A program made the position numbers and the translations under genes. Positions 36,001 to 56,654 of a stretch of DNA of 64,000 bases are shown one piece after another. The stretch is from Siniperca chuatsi. Lineage: Eukaryota > Chordata > Actinopteri > Centrarchiformes > Sinipercidae. The DNA is taken from assembly GCF_020085105.1 (NCBI RefSeq), contig NC_058059.1, positions 20,645,042 to 20,709,041 on the forward strand. The letters are read 5' to 3'. The stretch's first letter is position 1, and every line of letters starts with the position of its first letter. Under the pieces are notes generated by a model. The model worked only from the letters and a program-made list of their open reading frames with translations. It ran no database searches and was not told the DNA's origin.

Positions 36001-39000
36001 TCCTTCTTGTTGGAACTCCCTGAGGTTTTATCCAGTCTTGTTTTAAATTATGATAGAATTGTTGTGGTGATTTTAATATTCATGTTGATGACTCTTCTAA
36101 TGCCCTTGCTGCTGATTTTTTTTTTTAAATATCCCTAACTCTTTTAACTTAAAACAACATGTGTCTGGCCAAACTCATTCCCGTGGCCACACCTTAGACC
36201 TAGTCTTTAGTCTGGGCCTGAAAACTCCATCTGTTGAAATCAGTGACATGTTTGTATCCGATCACCGATGCATTGTTTTTAACTGTGAATTAGAGGCTGC
36301 TAGTACTGTCTTGTCCCGCTCTAAGTACACGCGCGTCCTTAATGAGAGTAGTGCCTCAAAATTCTGTACACTGTTCAATTCTCCTGGGAATATGTTTCCC
36401 GATTCCTCCAACACCAACGACTTGGTTGATTCTTTTAACTACCTGTGTTCTTCAACCTTAGATCTCATAGCTCCTCTGAAAAATAGACCAAACCCAAAGA
36501 CTACAAAACAGCCATGGTTAAATGACAGTATTCGAAGCTGTAAAAGGAAATGCAGAAGAGCAGAACGCAGATGGAAGAAATCAGGTCTGCAGGTCCACTT
36601 TGTGGCTATGGAAGAGTTATTACTCCTTTTATAATAGGATGGTGAGGGATGCAAGAACATGTAATTTCTTTGCACTTATTTCTGCCCATCAGCACAACCC
36701 CAGATTCCTATTTAAGACTGTGGATCAGTTAGTTAACCCAGCCTCTCCTGCTGAGTGTGATGTTGATTGGGAAAAGTTTCTTTTGTACTTTACTGGAAAG
36801 GTGGAGTTAATAAGATCTGGTATCACCCCCAATCCTGCCTTTTAAATGTGGATCACCTGCTCAGGGATTCTTTGAGCAATTTTTCTGCTGTTACTCTGCC
36901 TGAACTCGCAGACATCATGTCTCTTATGGGAGTATCCTCCAGCCCTCTGGACAAAATCCCAACTAGGTTTTTGTTGAAAGTTATGGATTGTATTGCGCCC
37001 CTTTTACAAATTATTTTTAACAGCTCGCTGTTTACTGGGGGTGTCCCAGATTACTTTAAAACTGCTTGTGTCCAGCCAGTCCTAAACAAACCTGGGCTTG
37101 ATCCCACCCTCCTGGATAACTATCGTCCAATCTCCAAACTGCCTTTTATTTAGAAGATTCTCAAAAAACTTGTATCTAAGCAGCTTCTTGCTGCTGTGGA
37201 AAACAGTAATACCTTTGATAAGTTCCAATCTGGTTTTCGTCAGCACCACAGCACTGAGACAGCCCTTCTCAAAGTCACTAATGACATTTTAATGAATGCA
37301 GACACGCATGTGTTCAGTTCTTGTGGACTTTAGTGCTGCCTTTGACACAATTGGTCATGGCATTCTTTTAGACAGACTGAGGCACTGGGTGGGCATATCT
37401 GGCACTGCACTAGACTGGTTCTCATCTTATCTGTCCAATAGGAAATTCTGCTTCAGCATTAATAACTTCATGTCATTCTTTTCCATTATCAAATACGGTG
37501 TGTCTCAAGGTTCAATTCTGGGACCACTACTGTTCTTCTTATACATGCTTCCCTTGGTTGATGTCATCCGCAGACATGGGATTTCTTTTCAGACAGAGCT
37601 TTTGCCATCAGGGCCACAAGGCTCTGGAATAACTTTCCCGAAGAAATTAGGTTGTCTGAGTCAGTGTCTTCTTTTAAGTCTCTTCTCAAAACACATTTTT
37701 ATCGGAAATCATATCCTGATTTTACCTGAACTGGCTGTTTATTTTATTGCTTTTGTGTATTTTATTTCTTTATATTTCATCATTCACTATGGTATTTTAT
37801 TTCTCTTGTTGTGAAGCACTTTGTACTTTGTGCTCTATAAATAAAGTTTTATTATCATCATTTATTATTTACATAGAAAAAAGGCTATATGGTGTAATCA
37901 ATACATGCACACATTATCACTTCAGACTATCTGAAGATATCATTGAGAGAAAATACCGGGAGGTCTATGCCAATCAAATCTATGCCAGTAGAAATCGACT
38001 TATACCGCTGGATTGCGAGTGGTATGCCAGTATAAAACGGCATATACTGCTGGATCAGTGTGAAATGGCATAATCAGGACGATTGATGAGAGTAAGATTT
38101 AAAATCATAAACACATCTTCCAATAACATAACATAATTCAGACTGAAAAATGTTGACAGCTCTGGGTATTGTGGCTGTTAAATGCTATGAATGAGTTAGC
38201 ACGACGTGGAGCATTGTATGATGTAATGATTGCGTTCCACTAAACAAGTAGTATTTTAGGCTAAGTATTATTTGGTTGGTTGGCTCTAAATTTCTGTTAC
38301 TGATTAGTCAGACTGGTTACTGTGGCTATGCTAACAATAGCCATGTTAGCTAGGGCTAGCTCCAATAAGAGCTTTTGAGTACATCAATAAAGATGATATT
38401 ACTTTACTGTCATTTCATCGCACATATCACAACAACACAACCACGGCAGAAACGTATACATTCCTTTATTTACAGCGCTATGTTGTGCTAACATTGGCAA
38501 TAAAGAAAGAAAGAAATATACATTTACGTCATTGGCATCACATTTGCTTAAGGCATCAGGGAGCGGTACTGGTGTGACATTGGCTTGCCACTGTTAAGCG
38601 GCACCTGCCGGTAGGAAATGGTATGTGCCGGTGCAAGAGGGCGGCATACTTCTCTACGATTGGCATATGCCGCTGAACCACCAGTGCCATACCATCAGCC
38701 ACTTTAAATTGGTTAAATTGTTTATTTAGCTTAAGAAGTAGGAGAATTTTCTCAACCCATAAAGGAAGACTTCATCCTTCAGTGTATCAGAAAATTTCAT
38801 TTGGAGATACATGGTTTTCACTGGACAGGATGGGTATGAAAATAAAGTTTCTCTAAAATGTAACTAGTAACTAAAGCTGTTAGACAAATGTAGTGGAGTA
38901 AAAATATTTGAGTAAATATACTTAGTTACATTCCAGCACGGCAGAATGGACATAGTCACAGTAGACAAATCATCCTACGTACAGCCAAACTAGCAGTAGC

Positions 39001-42000
39001 AGCGTACGACTTGATGGGCATAGTACTTTCTCGAGTGCTAGCATAGCGCTTGTGCTTTTCAGATTCCATATGAGAATCCATGCTTACCATTGTTCCAAGT
39101 TCGAATGTTTTGCGACAGAGTTCACATTGCGGCTCATACGAATCGCTGGAACTTCTTATTAAATTTGCATTATCATGGCTGAGACTGCATTGCTTGCTCA
39201 CAGCGTCGCGTTCTTGGTGTTTTCCTTTTCCCCGCTGCAGCCCCCAAATTGGAAGCTGGATAAACATGTTCTTCTTCTAAGTTAAAATGAGGATCACAGC
39301 CTGTACACAAGGTGTACAAACCACACAAACAAATAGATATTAGACGTTGCAGAAATTGTTGTGAGATATAAAATACCGGTAAAATAAAACATAAAAACTG
39401 AAGAAAAAAATAGAAACGCTCATTCATTCTGCCCCAGATCCAATTTAATGCCTCCACTCCTACAATTCCAGACATTAATACATTTTTTCGACCTTGAATA
39501 TCAAAAACTAAATTTAAGACTTTTTAAGGATCCGCGGGGACCCTTCAAAAACCATCCAATCGTCTATGTCCATGCCCTATCTCTCACAGTAGGCTGTCCA
39601 TATAAAGGTTTGGCGCTCATTTAGTCAACATACAACACTGAGCTCTACATCCATGCTGCTACACTGCTGCCTGCTTTCAGAAATGTAACTCTCTCCACCT
39701 TCCCAGCCTCTTCCTGTATTAGCATTTAGTCGTTAGTGAATGTTTAGCATGATGTGTACCTTGGGCTCTGCCAGGGGGGTTTGTGAGCTTATGGACAGTC
39801 TGTGTCAAGCTTGCTCAAATTAATTTCACCCCATCACATGGGCAGAACCACACCGCCCGACTAAAATGCATATTGCTGAAATAAATGGTTAAAACCTTGA
39901 AATAATCTTCACTGTTCCACTCCTGTTACCTAGGTAAACTGTTTTGTTTTTTTTCCCCCAGGTCCCCAGCCAGCTAGTGTGATGGAACTTCCAGCTCAGG
40001 AGGGCCCAAGCACTAGTCGAGACCCAGTCCCAATCACATATCAGCTGAAGGTCAGTGAGGATCCAGTATCTAGCCTAGTCTGGCCTAGTTATGTGAAAAC
40101 ATTGTTGGAGCATAGAATTAACAAGCTAGTTTCAAGCCCTTCTTGCTTAATGGCAGAACTGTTTTCATGGTTAGATTTTACATTTTGTCTGTATTTATTC
40201 AAATGATAATTTCATATCTTGTTTTTTTATTTTAGTTTTGAACACTTTGGATCTCCATAAGCCTAAAGGTTAAAATGTTGGAAGATAATGAGGGTTGTCT
40301 TATCTGTTGTGACAAAGTCTAAAATTGATGGTGAAGGGATTGCCTATCAGTCATGGCCAACTTTCACTAGACAAAATCTGTATATCTGCTGCGATACCAA
40401 CTGTCCTCTTTGATCTCCACAGGAGTCATCTTACATTTTCAGAGAGGGCATGCTGCCTCCTCACAGACAGATGTTTTACCAGCTGTGTGATTTGGATGTG
40501 GAAAGGTACATTACAGTGCTGTGCATACACTACTACTTTTTTACGCATTAATTTTCATCTCAAGTACTTGAGGGTAACTCAAGCTGATATCAGGGTATCT
40601 GCAAGTGCTGGGAATTATGTTATGTAAAGGCCTTAAATTGTCCCAAATACAATTAAATTCAATTTCATTTATTAAATTTTTTTCAATTTATTTCGCGCTT
40701 ATTCATAGCTTTCTTTATTGGAATTTTGAAAATTATGAACATAATGAGACCTAGGCCAGTGTAACATTTTTTAGTTAGTTACATAGTCGTAGTAGTAGCC
40801 CAACACCACGACATAATAAAGTAAATGTCAGAGAAGGGGTATCAAATCATTAGAAATTATTGTAATGAAAATGACCATAGAAATACTCAATCTTCTACTT
40901 AAAGTAAAAGTAGCAATGCCACAGTGTAGTGTGTGTCTCCAGTATCCAACAGGTGATTGAGCAGATCTGCGATAATGAGCAGGTATGTGACGAGCGGGAC
41001 GGCTGGTGCGTTCTCGGCACCACAGACAAGCTGAGGGACATGATCTCAGCCATGATCAAGAAGGTCATCCGAGCCCAGAAACCAAGTAAGGAAAATGTTC
41101 ATCACAAACAATGGCTGTTGTGCCCTCATTCACTTCATGGACTCCATGTCCTCTTTGTGATCACACATTAGCTACTCAATCAGATGCAATGATAAAGCAC
41201 TTCCTCTTATTGTAGACACAGCACGACCAAAAGTGTGACCAGGGCTGGCGATATAGTGAGCCAAAGTTCTGTCCCGCTTCTGGGTTAGCTTCAGTCCTGC
41301 TAGCTTTCTTTGCTCTCTGTAATTTCTCATACAGACTTTAGTGATCCTCTACCTTTTCCTCTAGCGCCACCATGGGTTGTCATTTAAGTGAAATGTCTCA
41401 ACAACTATTGGATGGATTTCCATAAAGTCCCCCTCACAATGAATTTAAATAACTTTGGTGATTCCTTAACTTTTCATCTAGCGTCATCATCAGGTCAATT
41501 CTTTAATTTGTCCAATACTTTGCTTTTTGACTAAATACCTGCAAAACGAATGACTTTCCCATCAGCCTCAGCTGTACTTTATGTTAAGTGCTAATTAGCA
41601 AATGTTAGCATGATAACGGTAAACTAAGATGGTGAACATGATAAACATTATACCTGCTAAACACCAGCATGTTAGCATTGTCGCTGTGAGCATGCTGACA
41701 TTAGCATTGAACTCCATCATTTTAACAAAGATAAGATGATTGTTTTGTTAGACAACTAGAAGCCTTGTGAAGCTTTAACAGTGCTTCTGTGGTGAAAAAA
41801 TCCATCTATGAAAAAATACACTGTTTGATGAGGTTAGTGGAACAGGACCGATACAAGGGGGGCAGGACTTTGGTGTGTTAACAAGGACTCCTTTTGGTTT
41901 GTTAACTGATGTTATTTCTCTCCCTCAGCATTGCCAGAAATGCCGAAGAGACGAAGACGCATAGGCCTAAGTTTAAAATCCCCTGGGAGAGATGTGGATG

Positions 42001-42122
42001 CAGAGGAAGAGATGCAGGACGACGAGAACAAGGATGATGAAGAGGAAGATGAGGACGATGAGTTTCAGCCATCGGAGGGAAGTGAAAATGAGATGGAGAC
42101 AGAAATACTGGATTACATGTAA
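30009..42122 (+). CDS. gtf3c5: General transcription factor IIIC subunit 5 (TFIIIC63)
   Basis: Subunit of TFIIIC, which binds A/B-box promoters of tRNA genes and recruits TFIIIB for RNA polymerase III; relative of yeast Tfc1/tau95. Eleven coding exons: 30009-30209, 30531-30729, 30939-31140, 31317-31500, 32606-32710, 33280-33394, 33734-33814, 39962-40050, 40423-40505, 40943-41085, 41929-42122. These give 1596 bases and 531 residues (human 519), with all phases consistent. Recognised stretches are GLNRARRPHNAIFV, SRPIWSRNAVKANI, TGPWRSLWVRLGYDPRK, DMPVKAKRSALNYSLPI, SYIFREGMLPPHRQMFYQL and CDERDGWCVLGTTDKLRD. A strongly acidic tail (residues 489-527) precedes the ending MEIL-type METEILDYM, as in human. 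The start fits MAHSEMKLDF in a good Kozak context. Intron 7 (6.1 kb) carries a sense-strand L2 LINE, and intron 10 carries a family X repeat. Confidence 0.95.
31900..32305. mobile_element. MITE-like element in gtf3c5 intron 4
   Basis: It ends in CTACTAGTGGTCATAAACTC then CACAGAGCACCTTTAATAA, a terminus I remember from many percomorph introns. The body has TTGCTGCCACCTGTAGATCA. The left end is uncertain. The frames over it are not genes. Nothing else is seen in the intron. Confidence 0.4.
33905..37865 (+). mobile_element. Near full-length L2-type LINE, copy C, in gtf3c5 intron 7
   Basis: ORF1 region, about 34150-35275: a coiled-coil-like start (DSKLKKSIACLEAEPREKD), a proline-rich middle (DILDTQDFPPLEGRSLF), then an esterase-like domain with VTHCFPEATTSDILEKLPG and IIVHVGTNDTTRKQSEL, typical of CR1/L2 ORF1. 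ORF2 from about 35642: the APE endonuclease part starts MALLNVRSLSNKTFILNDF with LTESWLRPGD and SDHRCIVFNCE. RT follows from about 36767 ([63 protein letters not shown]). A deletion at about 37590 removes the YADD catalytic segment and joins the C-terminal part. Several frame breaks occur. It has an AT-rich 3' tail and sits in the sense orientation of the host gene. Confidence 0.85.
37950..38700. repeat. Element with subterminal repeats (GGCATATGCCGCTG-type)
   Basis: Near 37975-38065 two ~43-base units repeat in tandem (ATGCCAGTA...CGCTGGAT and ATGCCAGTA...TGCTGGAT). Related words (GGCATATGCCGCTGAACC, GGCACCTGCCGGTAGG) cluster again at 38575-38695. This layout suggests the two ends of one DNA element with a 0.5 kb AT-rich core. 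Class unknown. Confidence 0.3.
38945..39270 (-). mobile_element. Relic of a transposon-type zinc finger (hAT/ZBED-like)
   Basis: The minus-strand frame reads CELCRKTFELGTMVSMDSHM then ESEKHKRYAS and PIKSYA. The C-x2-C...H-x5-H finger followed by a PIKSF-like motif resembles the N-terminal finger of fish DNA-transposon proteins. No transposase body is visible next to it. It lies in gtf3c5 intron 7 antisense to the gene. An exapted exon is conceivable but unsupported. Confidence 0.4.
41330..41730 (+). repeat. Dispersed repeat family X, copy 3 (gtf3c5 intron 10)
   Basis: Longest copy: CCTCTAGCGCCACCATGG, CCATCAGCCTCAGCTGTAC, AGTGCTAATTAGCAAATGTT, CACCAGCATGTTAGCATTG. Same orientation as the copies at 6105 and 25220. 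It resembles a very abundant percomorph repeat. Confidence 0.6.
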
Positions 42123-42228
42123 CAAAAGACTACAATTTTTATGACATTAATCTTGACTGTAGAAATATTTTCCATTGTTCATTTCTGTAAAAGGTGATAT
42201 GTGTGAATTCTTTTTTGAGTGAAATGTG

Positions 42229-42234
42229 AATAAA
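42229..42234 (+). terminator. gtf3c5: gtf3c5 polyadenylation signal
   Basis: AATAAA 107 bases after the TAA stop. Confidence 0.6.
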
Positions 42235-42299
42235 AATGGAAACATTTCTAGCAGTTTGTGTAAGAACTGTATTATCTTTGTAATGACATTGTTGGTTAA

Positions 42300-43680
42300 T
42301 ACAGTGTCAGGGATACCAATAAAGTTGCAGTTTTTTAAGATCTCCAAATAACATGAAAAATCATGACACAAGAGATACACAACATTGTCATGGCAAATAC
42401 CTTTTAGAAATGCCATGCACTAGTCGCATGCTGTAAATACCGGTGTATCCTTTATTTAACAGTATTAAGAAATTATTTTTCTAAGACAGACAGACTCAGT
42501 AGAAAAAATCATGACAAATGTGAAAACGGCAATGAGAATGAGAAAAAAAAACCCATACAGGATAGGTGCTTAAAAGTGCTACAAACTACTGCTAATCTAA
42601 CTGCTTAGCTGTACTGTGCCTTCCTGGTGGTTTGTGGCCCCTGGCTGGACATATTGTATGTTTACACATGAATATGGTAACAAATGTATATATGTGTATA
42701 CTGTATAAAGGGAGCCGTGTCTGTACAGGTGCTTTTGGACAACCATGAAGATGCCAGTGTGTAAATTATTGGGCAGATTTATATACCATAATGGCCATAA
42801 TAAATTAGACAGGTAACATTTTGGAGAGATGACTAATGTCCATTTTAATTTACTAAAATAGTTGTCATTGTAATCTACGTATCTACGTATTTACAGTCCA
42901 GATTTGCAGCATTAGGAAAAGGGTTATACACGAAACAAGGGTCAACTTTTGGATTGGCTGCAGCAGTGTGACTTTGAGTCCAGTTGGACAGCTGTGTCAA
43001 CTCCACAGAGGTTGTTTTCTTGATACACAACTGCAAAAGTTGGGAACTAAAAATAAAGAAAGCTCAACGCAAGAACTTGGGCTTTCACCAACTGAAAACT
43101 ACCATACTGTGCAGTCTCAGCACAATAACAGCCATAGAAAATATAAATTGAAAACACTCAAAAACTCATTAAAACAAGCACCATTTTATTTGCCATCACT
43201 ATTTAACCATTGACTATTTGGTTCCATGGAGAGAAGAGCTTTAAAGGACAGTATAGGCTCAGTCCATCGCAATGGCCAACATGGCAGTTTCATGTGGGGT
43301 GGAGGTTCTTTATTTGTAATAAGGAAATAGAACCATATAAAGGCCAACTAATCAAATTTCAGATTCCATATGTCATTGAGAAAGAAGGGTTCATTGAAAT
43401 ATGTCATCTCAGTCCTATCTGGAGTTGTCTTTAATTACTGTGTTTTCAGATTAATATATTCACATTTCCAATCATGTTTTCAAGCATGTGATATTATTTT
43501 ATATTACGATATTTAACATTTTATATTCCACCTTATAAGTAGGCAGGTAAAATAAGTGAAGCTAATGAGTAAATGGTTCATTTAAACCTGGTTTGGTGGA
43601 TGTTCAAGGACAAATGGAATCCTTGAGGTTTTTATCAAATGGGCATTTCACTTTCCATGATGTTTTTGGCTGAATTTGGA
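42300..43680. other. Intergenic between gtf3c5 and cel, no feature seen
   Basis: AT-rich. Frames at 42968-43213 and 43210-43434 lack codon structure, splice context or known motifs. No repeat ends recognised. Confidence 0.4.
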
Positions 43681-43688
43681 TCACTACT

Positions 43689-43844
43689 GATACTGATGCC
43701 ACTTGTGCCAAACTGACACTGCACATAACACTGAGCATTTTAACTCTGTTACTGCTGACTTCATCATCAGTCTCAACTACCAATGTCTAGTGAAACCCAC
43801 TTACCTCACATGTTGAGAAGCTATAAAAAATTGGCCTTAATTTG
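43689..43844 (+). repeat. 155 bp duplicated segment, copy 1 (cel upstream)
   Basis: From GATACTGATGCCACTTGTGC to TTGGCCTTAATTTG. It matches 50257-50411 in cel intron 7 with two substitutions and one single-base indel. This copy ends 237 bases before the cel start codon. Confidence 0.9.
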
Positions 43845-44036
43845 TTGTTTGATCGCTACATCTGTTATTTTGATTAGGCTAAGCCAAAAAGATTTTAAAA
43901 TGTTTGAGGTAATGTTGAGTATTGAGGAAAGTGCTGTGGACACTAGGTGGTTAAACATTATGCGTTATGTAACAGTGAGAATGTAGGCCCACAGACTGCA
44001 CACTGGTCAGATGTTGTTTAGGGGAGGGGTCTCCGG

Positions 44037-44043
44037 TATAAAA
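44037..44043 (+). promoter_or_regulatory. cel: TATA box of cel
   Basis: TATAAAA 38 bases before the first ATG, implying a very short 5' leader, as is common for pancreatic enzyme genes. CAACCTGTTTCTCAC right after it loosely resembles a PTF1-type site. Confidence 0.65.
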
Positions 44044-44080
44044 GTCTGGCGACAATCAACCTGTTTCTCACAGTTTGGTC

Positions 44081-52762
<8,682 letters not shown>

Positions 52763-52842
52763 AGAGCTTGTGCAATCACATGTGCACCTGCAGTGTCGAC
52801 CTACAGACCATGAGTATCAAAATCAGTATTGGTCTATGAAAA

Positions 52843-52848
52843 AATAAA
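52843..52848 (+). terminator. cel: cel polyadenylation signal
   Basis: AATAAA 81 bases after the stop codon. Confidence 0.65.
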
Positions 52849-52879
52849 GTGATGACAAATACAAATGATATTTTCTTGG

Positions 52880-54460
52880 TTTTATTTTATTATGTGTGCG
52901 CCTCTTTAAATGTACAATATGTGGTGCTAAACAGATTCACTTTGCATGTATGGCACCTGAGTTTTGGGTTTGTTTAATTGTTTTTGGCTCAGCAATGTTC
53001 ACAGATGCTACTGCTGAATAATATTCTGGCATTGAGCTTATTTATGTACAAAACATTATCAGTGGTGGAGAAGTGTGTGTTAACTTCGTAATGCAAAATA
53101 AACAAAATCAAAACAGTCAAAAATATGATATTGATGTATTTTATTAGCTTGATATTCAGCCTGCTCAACCATTTTGTTACCAGTCCATCTGCGTTAGCAA
53201 GCGTACAGTCTAATTTAAGCAAGTTTACATATGATGACAGTTGATTTTAAGGCAATTTGTTTATTAAATACATGTCAACATGTGCCATAATACAGGAAAA
53301 TAAGACGAGGCAGAGGTGAGGATTTCCAAAAGTCCATTATTTTCCTGTATCAGTACACGAAAGAGGTGAACAGTTTCAAACAAGGCTTTCAGAGGCTATT
53401 ATCACTGTAATGACATGAGCATGCCAAAGAAACAGAGAGAAGCTTTGTTTAATTAACCCAAGACAAATAATTGAGACAATCTAGAAGATTAAATGACGAC
53501 TGCCTGTTGAACCTAGCTAGCTTAAGTGACAGGGCTATGGCTAACGATGGCAAGCTGTGATGGCACTGACATGCTGCATAGCTAAATAAGCTAACTTATT
53601 AGCCACCGTTTGTCCAGCTCCCACCCTGAGTTGGCTATTTTCTCCTGTTACTCTTATTTTCATGAGGAACAGGAATTTAACTAAACATTAGTTTTGATAT
53701 ATGAGGTAAAATTAGTAGGTTGGGACGGCCAGCAAACACAGCAAAAACTTCTTCAAGACGTTTGCGTTGTTTTGTATTTAAGGGGGTAGCTAGCAGTTTT
53801 AGAAACCTTGACCGCAACCAGCTCACTAATATCACCAACTATAGTCCTGCCACAAAAGTGTCTGATGGGCTTGTTTTTTTTCTTTTACACTTGAAATACT
53901 AGAGCAAGTCATTTGCTTAAAGGAGGAAAACATTTGCAGATTTTGGTGACCTCTACCCTTTCGTCTTATACCAGCTGTGGAGTTATAAGGCCTTGGCATT
54001 AGTGTGATACTGAATCCAAATACAATAATCTGCAAAGGTTAATTAAAGTGAAGAAATGCAATTTATACAAAGTACAATGTAATTTATTTATCAGTATACA
54101 ACACAAGGTTGTACAACGAAATTAAGTTAGTAGTCCCTTCACACCTGCCAACATTTAGGTTTCAAAATACGGGAGTTTGTTTGACAACAGCTAACGTAAT
54201 TTAGCTGGCCCGTCTATGGGGCGTTTTTTGTGCCAGGAATGATATGAATGAGGATAACTTAGCTGTCTAACGTACGTTCGTTCCGTGCGTGTTGAAATAT
54301 CCATTCGATTCTATTGGAATTTGATGGAGAAACTGACGGTGCGTGTGACGTCATGACGTAGCAGCGACGGCGGCGACGTACCATAGGTCATCACTATGCA
54401 CACGGCGGGTGTAGCGGCGATGTGTCTACTAATTTGTAATTTTTTACTTTGCTCATGGAT
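52880..54460. other. Intergenic, no feature seen
   Basis: No gene or clear transposon end. A CpG-rich patch with TGACGTCATGACGTAGC lies near 54345-54380, just before a minisatellite. Confidence 0.4.
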
Positions 54461-54467
54461 ATCGTAC

Positions 54468-54584
54468 GTGAGGATAAGTGCGTTGAAAACGTACGTACGT
54501 GTGCATGTGAGGATAAATGCATGTATAACGTACGTGCGTGTGTACGTGAGGATAAGTGCGTGGATAATCTACGCGTGGACGTAC
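54468..54584 (+). repeat. 39-bp minisatellite, three units
   Basis: Three 39-base units, each starting GTGAGGATAA and rich in ACGTACGT (54468-54506, 54507-54545, 54546-54584), have diverged by several bases. Because 39 is a multiple of three, the plus-strand frame shows a 13-residue repeat (VRISALKTYVRVH). That is a by-product rather than a protein. Confidence 0.8.
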
Positions 54585-54599
54585 GTTTTTAGTTTCCAT

Positions 54600-55955
54600 G
54601 GTTATTACTAGAGCCAGTTCATATCTATCAACTAACATAACTATACTGTTGCTAGCCTTCCACACTGCCTACTAGCTAGCCATCAATTGTAATCCATTCT
54701 CCATACCTCCAATCTAATTTTAATGAGTGTGTAGAATCAGTGTCTTATTCAAAACTGTTTCATAAATCTCTATGATGGTATACAATCTATTGCAGCAGCT
54801 TGTTTATGCCATTAGCAGACAGCCAACATTAGCTAGGTTTGGTTGGTTGGGTAAATGTCAGCTTGTTAGCCTCTAACAATTCAAATCTAATAAGAATTAC
54901 TCCAGAACAAATAATGACCATGTTGACATTCAGTCAGTAACAATGGTTGGCTGTATGTACAGTAGGTTGCCAAGTAGCACAATCGTGCATACTAAGTAGC
55001 ATGCCTCAGTGGTGACTAAGAAATGGAACAGCATGCTTTCATTCTAGCTACCTTTTTCATACTTGGGCTTGCTTAGATTGGAGTTTGGATTACAGATAAT
55101 GAAAAGGAAAAAGGCAGTGTAGTCTGAAGTTAAAATGGGGAGACTAAGAGTCGTAATGTCAAAATAATGGTGTTACCAAGAAAGAACTCTGTCTAGTCAT
55201 TAAGTCTAGCCTATACCTATTAAGTCACCCTGCGAGCTGTATGCATCATATTTTTTTATTTCACGAATTGCATATTTACACACACAAATGGATCACTTCA
55301 TATTATTGTATAGCAAGATAGTCAGTCATTACTCTAAAATGAAGCCTTATCTGGTTACCTATTATGCAATGAAATCTCTCTGCTGTGTCTGTTGAAAAGA
55401 ATCAGGTAATTTACTTTACACATTATGTTGTTTTTACAGAGTTAGGCGCCTGAGCAACTCAGCAAGTGGAGTAATGGCAACCCCGTTATTCACTTAGGGA
55501 GAGCAAACGTATGGTTTTGCTACCCCACTTTTTGTCTTTTTAAAAATAAGCTTATCATCATACAGTCCCCGCAATTAGGTGATTATAGTTAAGCAGCCTA
55601 TATCAATGATCGTTTTACTATTTTCAGCAACTGACAGCAACAATTATTAAAAAAAATCACACATTTTTGGACCACAGGAATCTGAATGTTTACAAAGTTA
55701 AGAAATATAACTGCAATCATGGACTGAAAATAGAACACAGGAAAATGCTAGCGTATGTTGAATGAACCTGCATGGCCCACTGACTCTAGCCAAACTTTAA
55801 ATTAGCTAGAAGTAGGATTGTCATGTCAAAATGCAGAAGTGATTTGCGATTGGATGGATTCAGCTGTGGAGATGGGACGCTTGCGAAGGAGACAAGTCGG
55901 CTCTTTAAAGTGTAACATGGCTATTAATATTTGGCATTAGCCCTGTTGATTTTAT
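54600..55955. other. Intergenic, no feature seen
   Basis: AT-rich, without frames above background or clear repeats. Confidence 0.4.
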
Positions 55956-55960
55956 TATTT

Positions 55961-56125
55961 GGGATGTAGTGGAGGGTAAACGCACATAAACGCAGTTTAC
56001 CCACCTTTTTCAAATGCAACAGAGGGTTTACTCACCTTTTTATGAGTTTACCATTACCTAACATTGGACAGTTTAGCCAGCAGACATTTATAGTTTAGCC
56101 ACCTTTTATTTTACCACTACATCCC
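55961..56125. mobile_element. 165 bp MITE
   Basis: GGGATGTAGTGG at the left end is matched inverted by CCACTACATCCC at the right end. Inside, GTTTAC/GTAAAC and CACCTTTT words repeat. No coding content. Confidence 0.6.
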
Positions 56126-56654
56126 CTCTGTGATGACTGACCCAGAATAGTGTTTCCCAAACCTCTTTTTGAGAACCACCCCATGTTCAGCATGTTCTCC
56201 ATCCATCATGCAGTCACAGTCAACAAATCTCATAATGTGTATTATTCATCTAACTGTAAGATTGAGTAGGGACTATGCATAATTAGGATTATTTTCTGCT
56301 TTTGAAATGATCCTTTATTGTTACCATAAGTCAGGTTAGGTGTGGAAATGCAGGAAATTTGTTTAAATTAAAAAAAAAAATTTTGGTGGAGGAACAACAG
56401 ACCCCCCTGCCAATTATGTATCTTTACAAGTTTGCTCCCCCACTTTAAAACATAACTAGGAGCCCATGGGTACAGATAAATGGGTTTCACAACCCAAGTG
56501 CGAACCAGTGTGTTGGACAGATTGTCTCTGTATGAATGTACTTAAAAAAGAGTTGCAGACTCTTAAGACTGTTAAGTTTAGGAAGGACATGTAGGAACTA
56601 TTTTCTTTCTATTCTATTTTCTTTCACCATAAGCCAAGTGCCATCTAGTTATAT

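Noticed and set aside
54396-54611. Repetitive YVRI/YVRV protein frame
   Set aside because: Artefact of a 39-base minisatellite whose length is a multiple of three.
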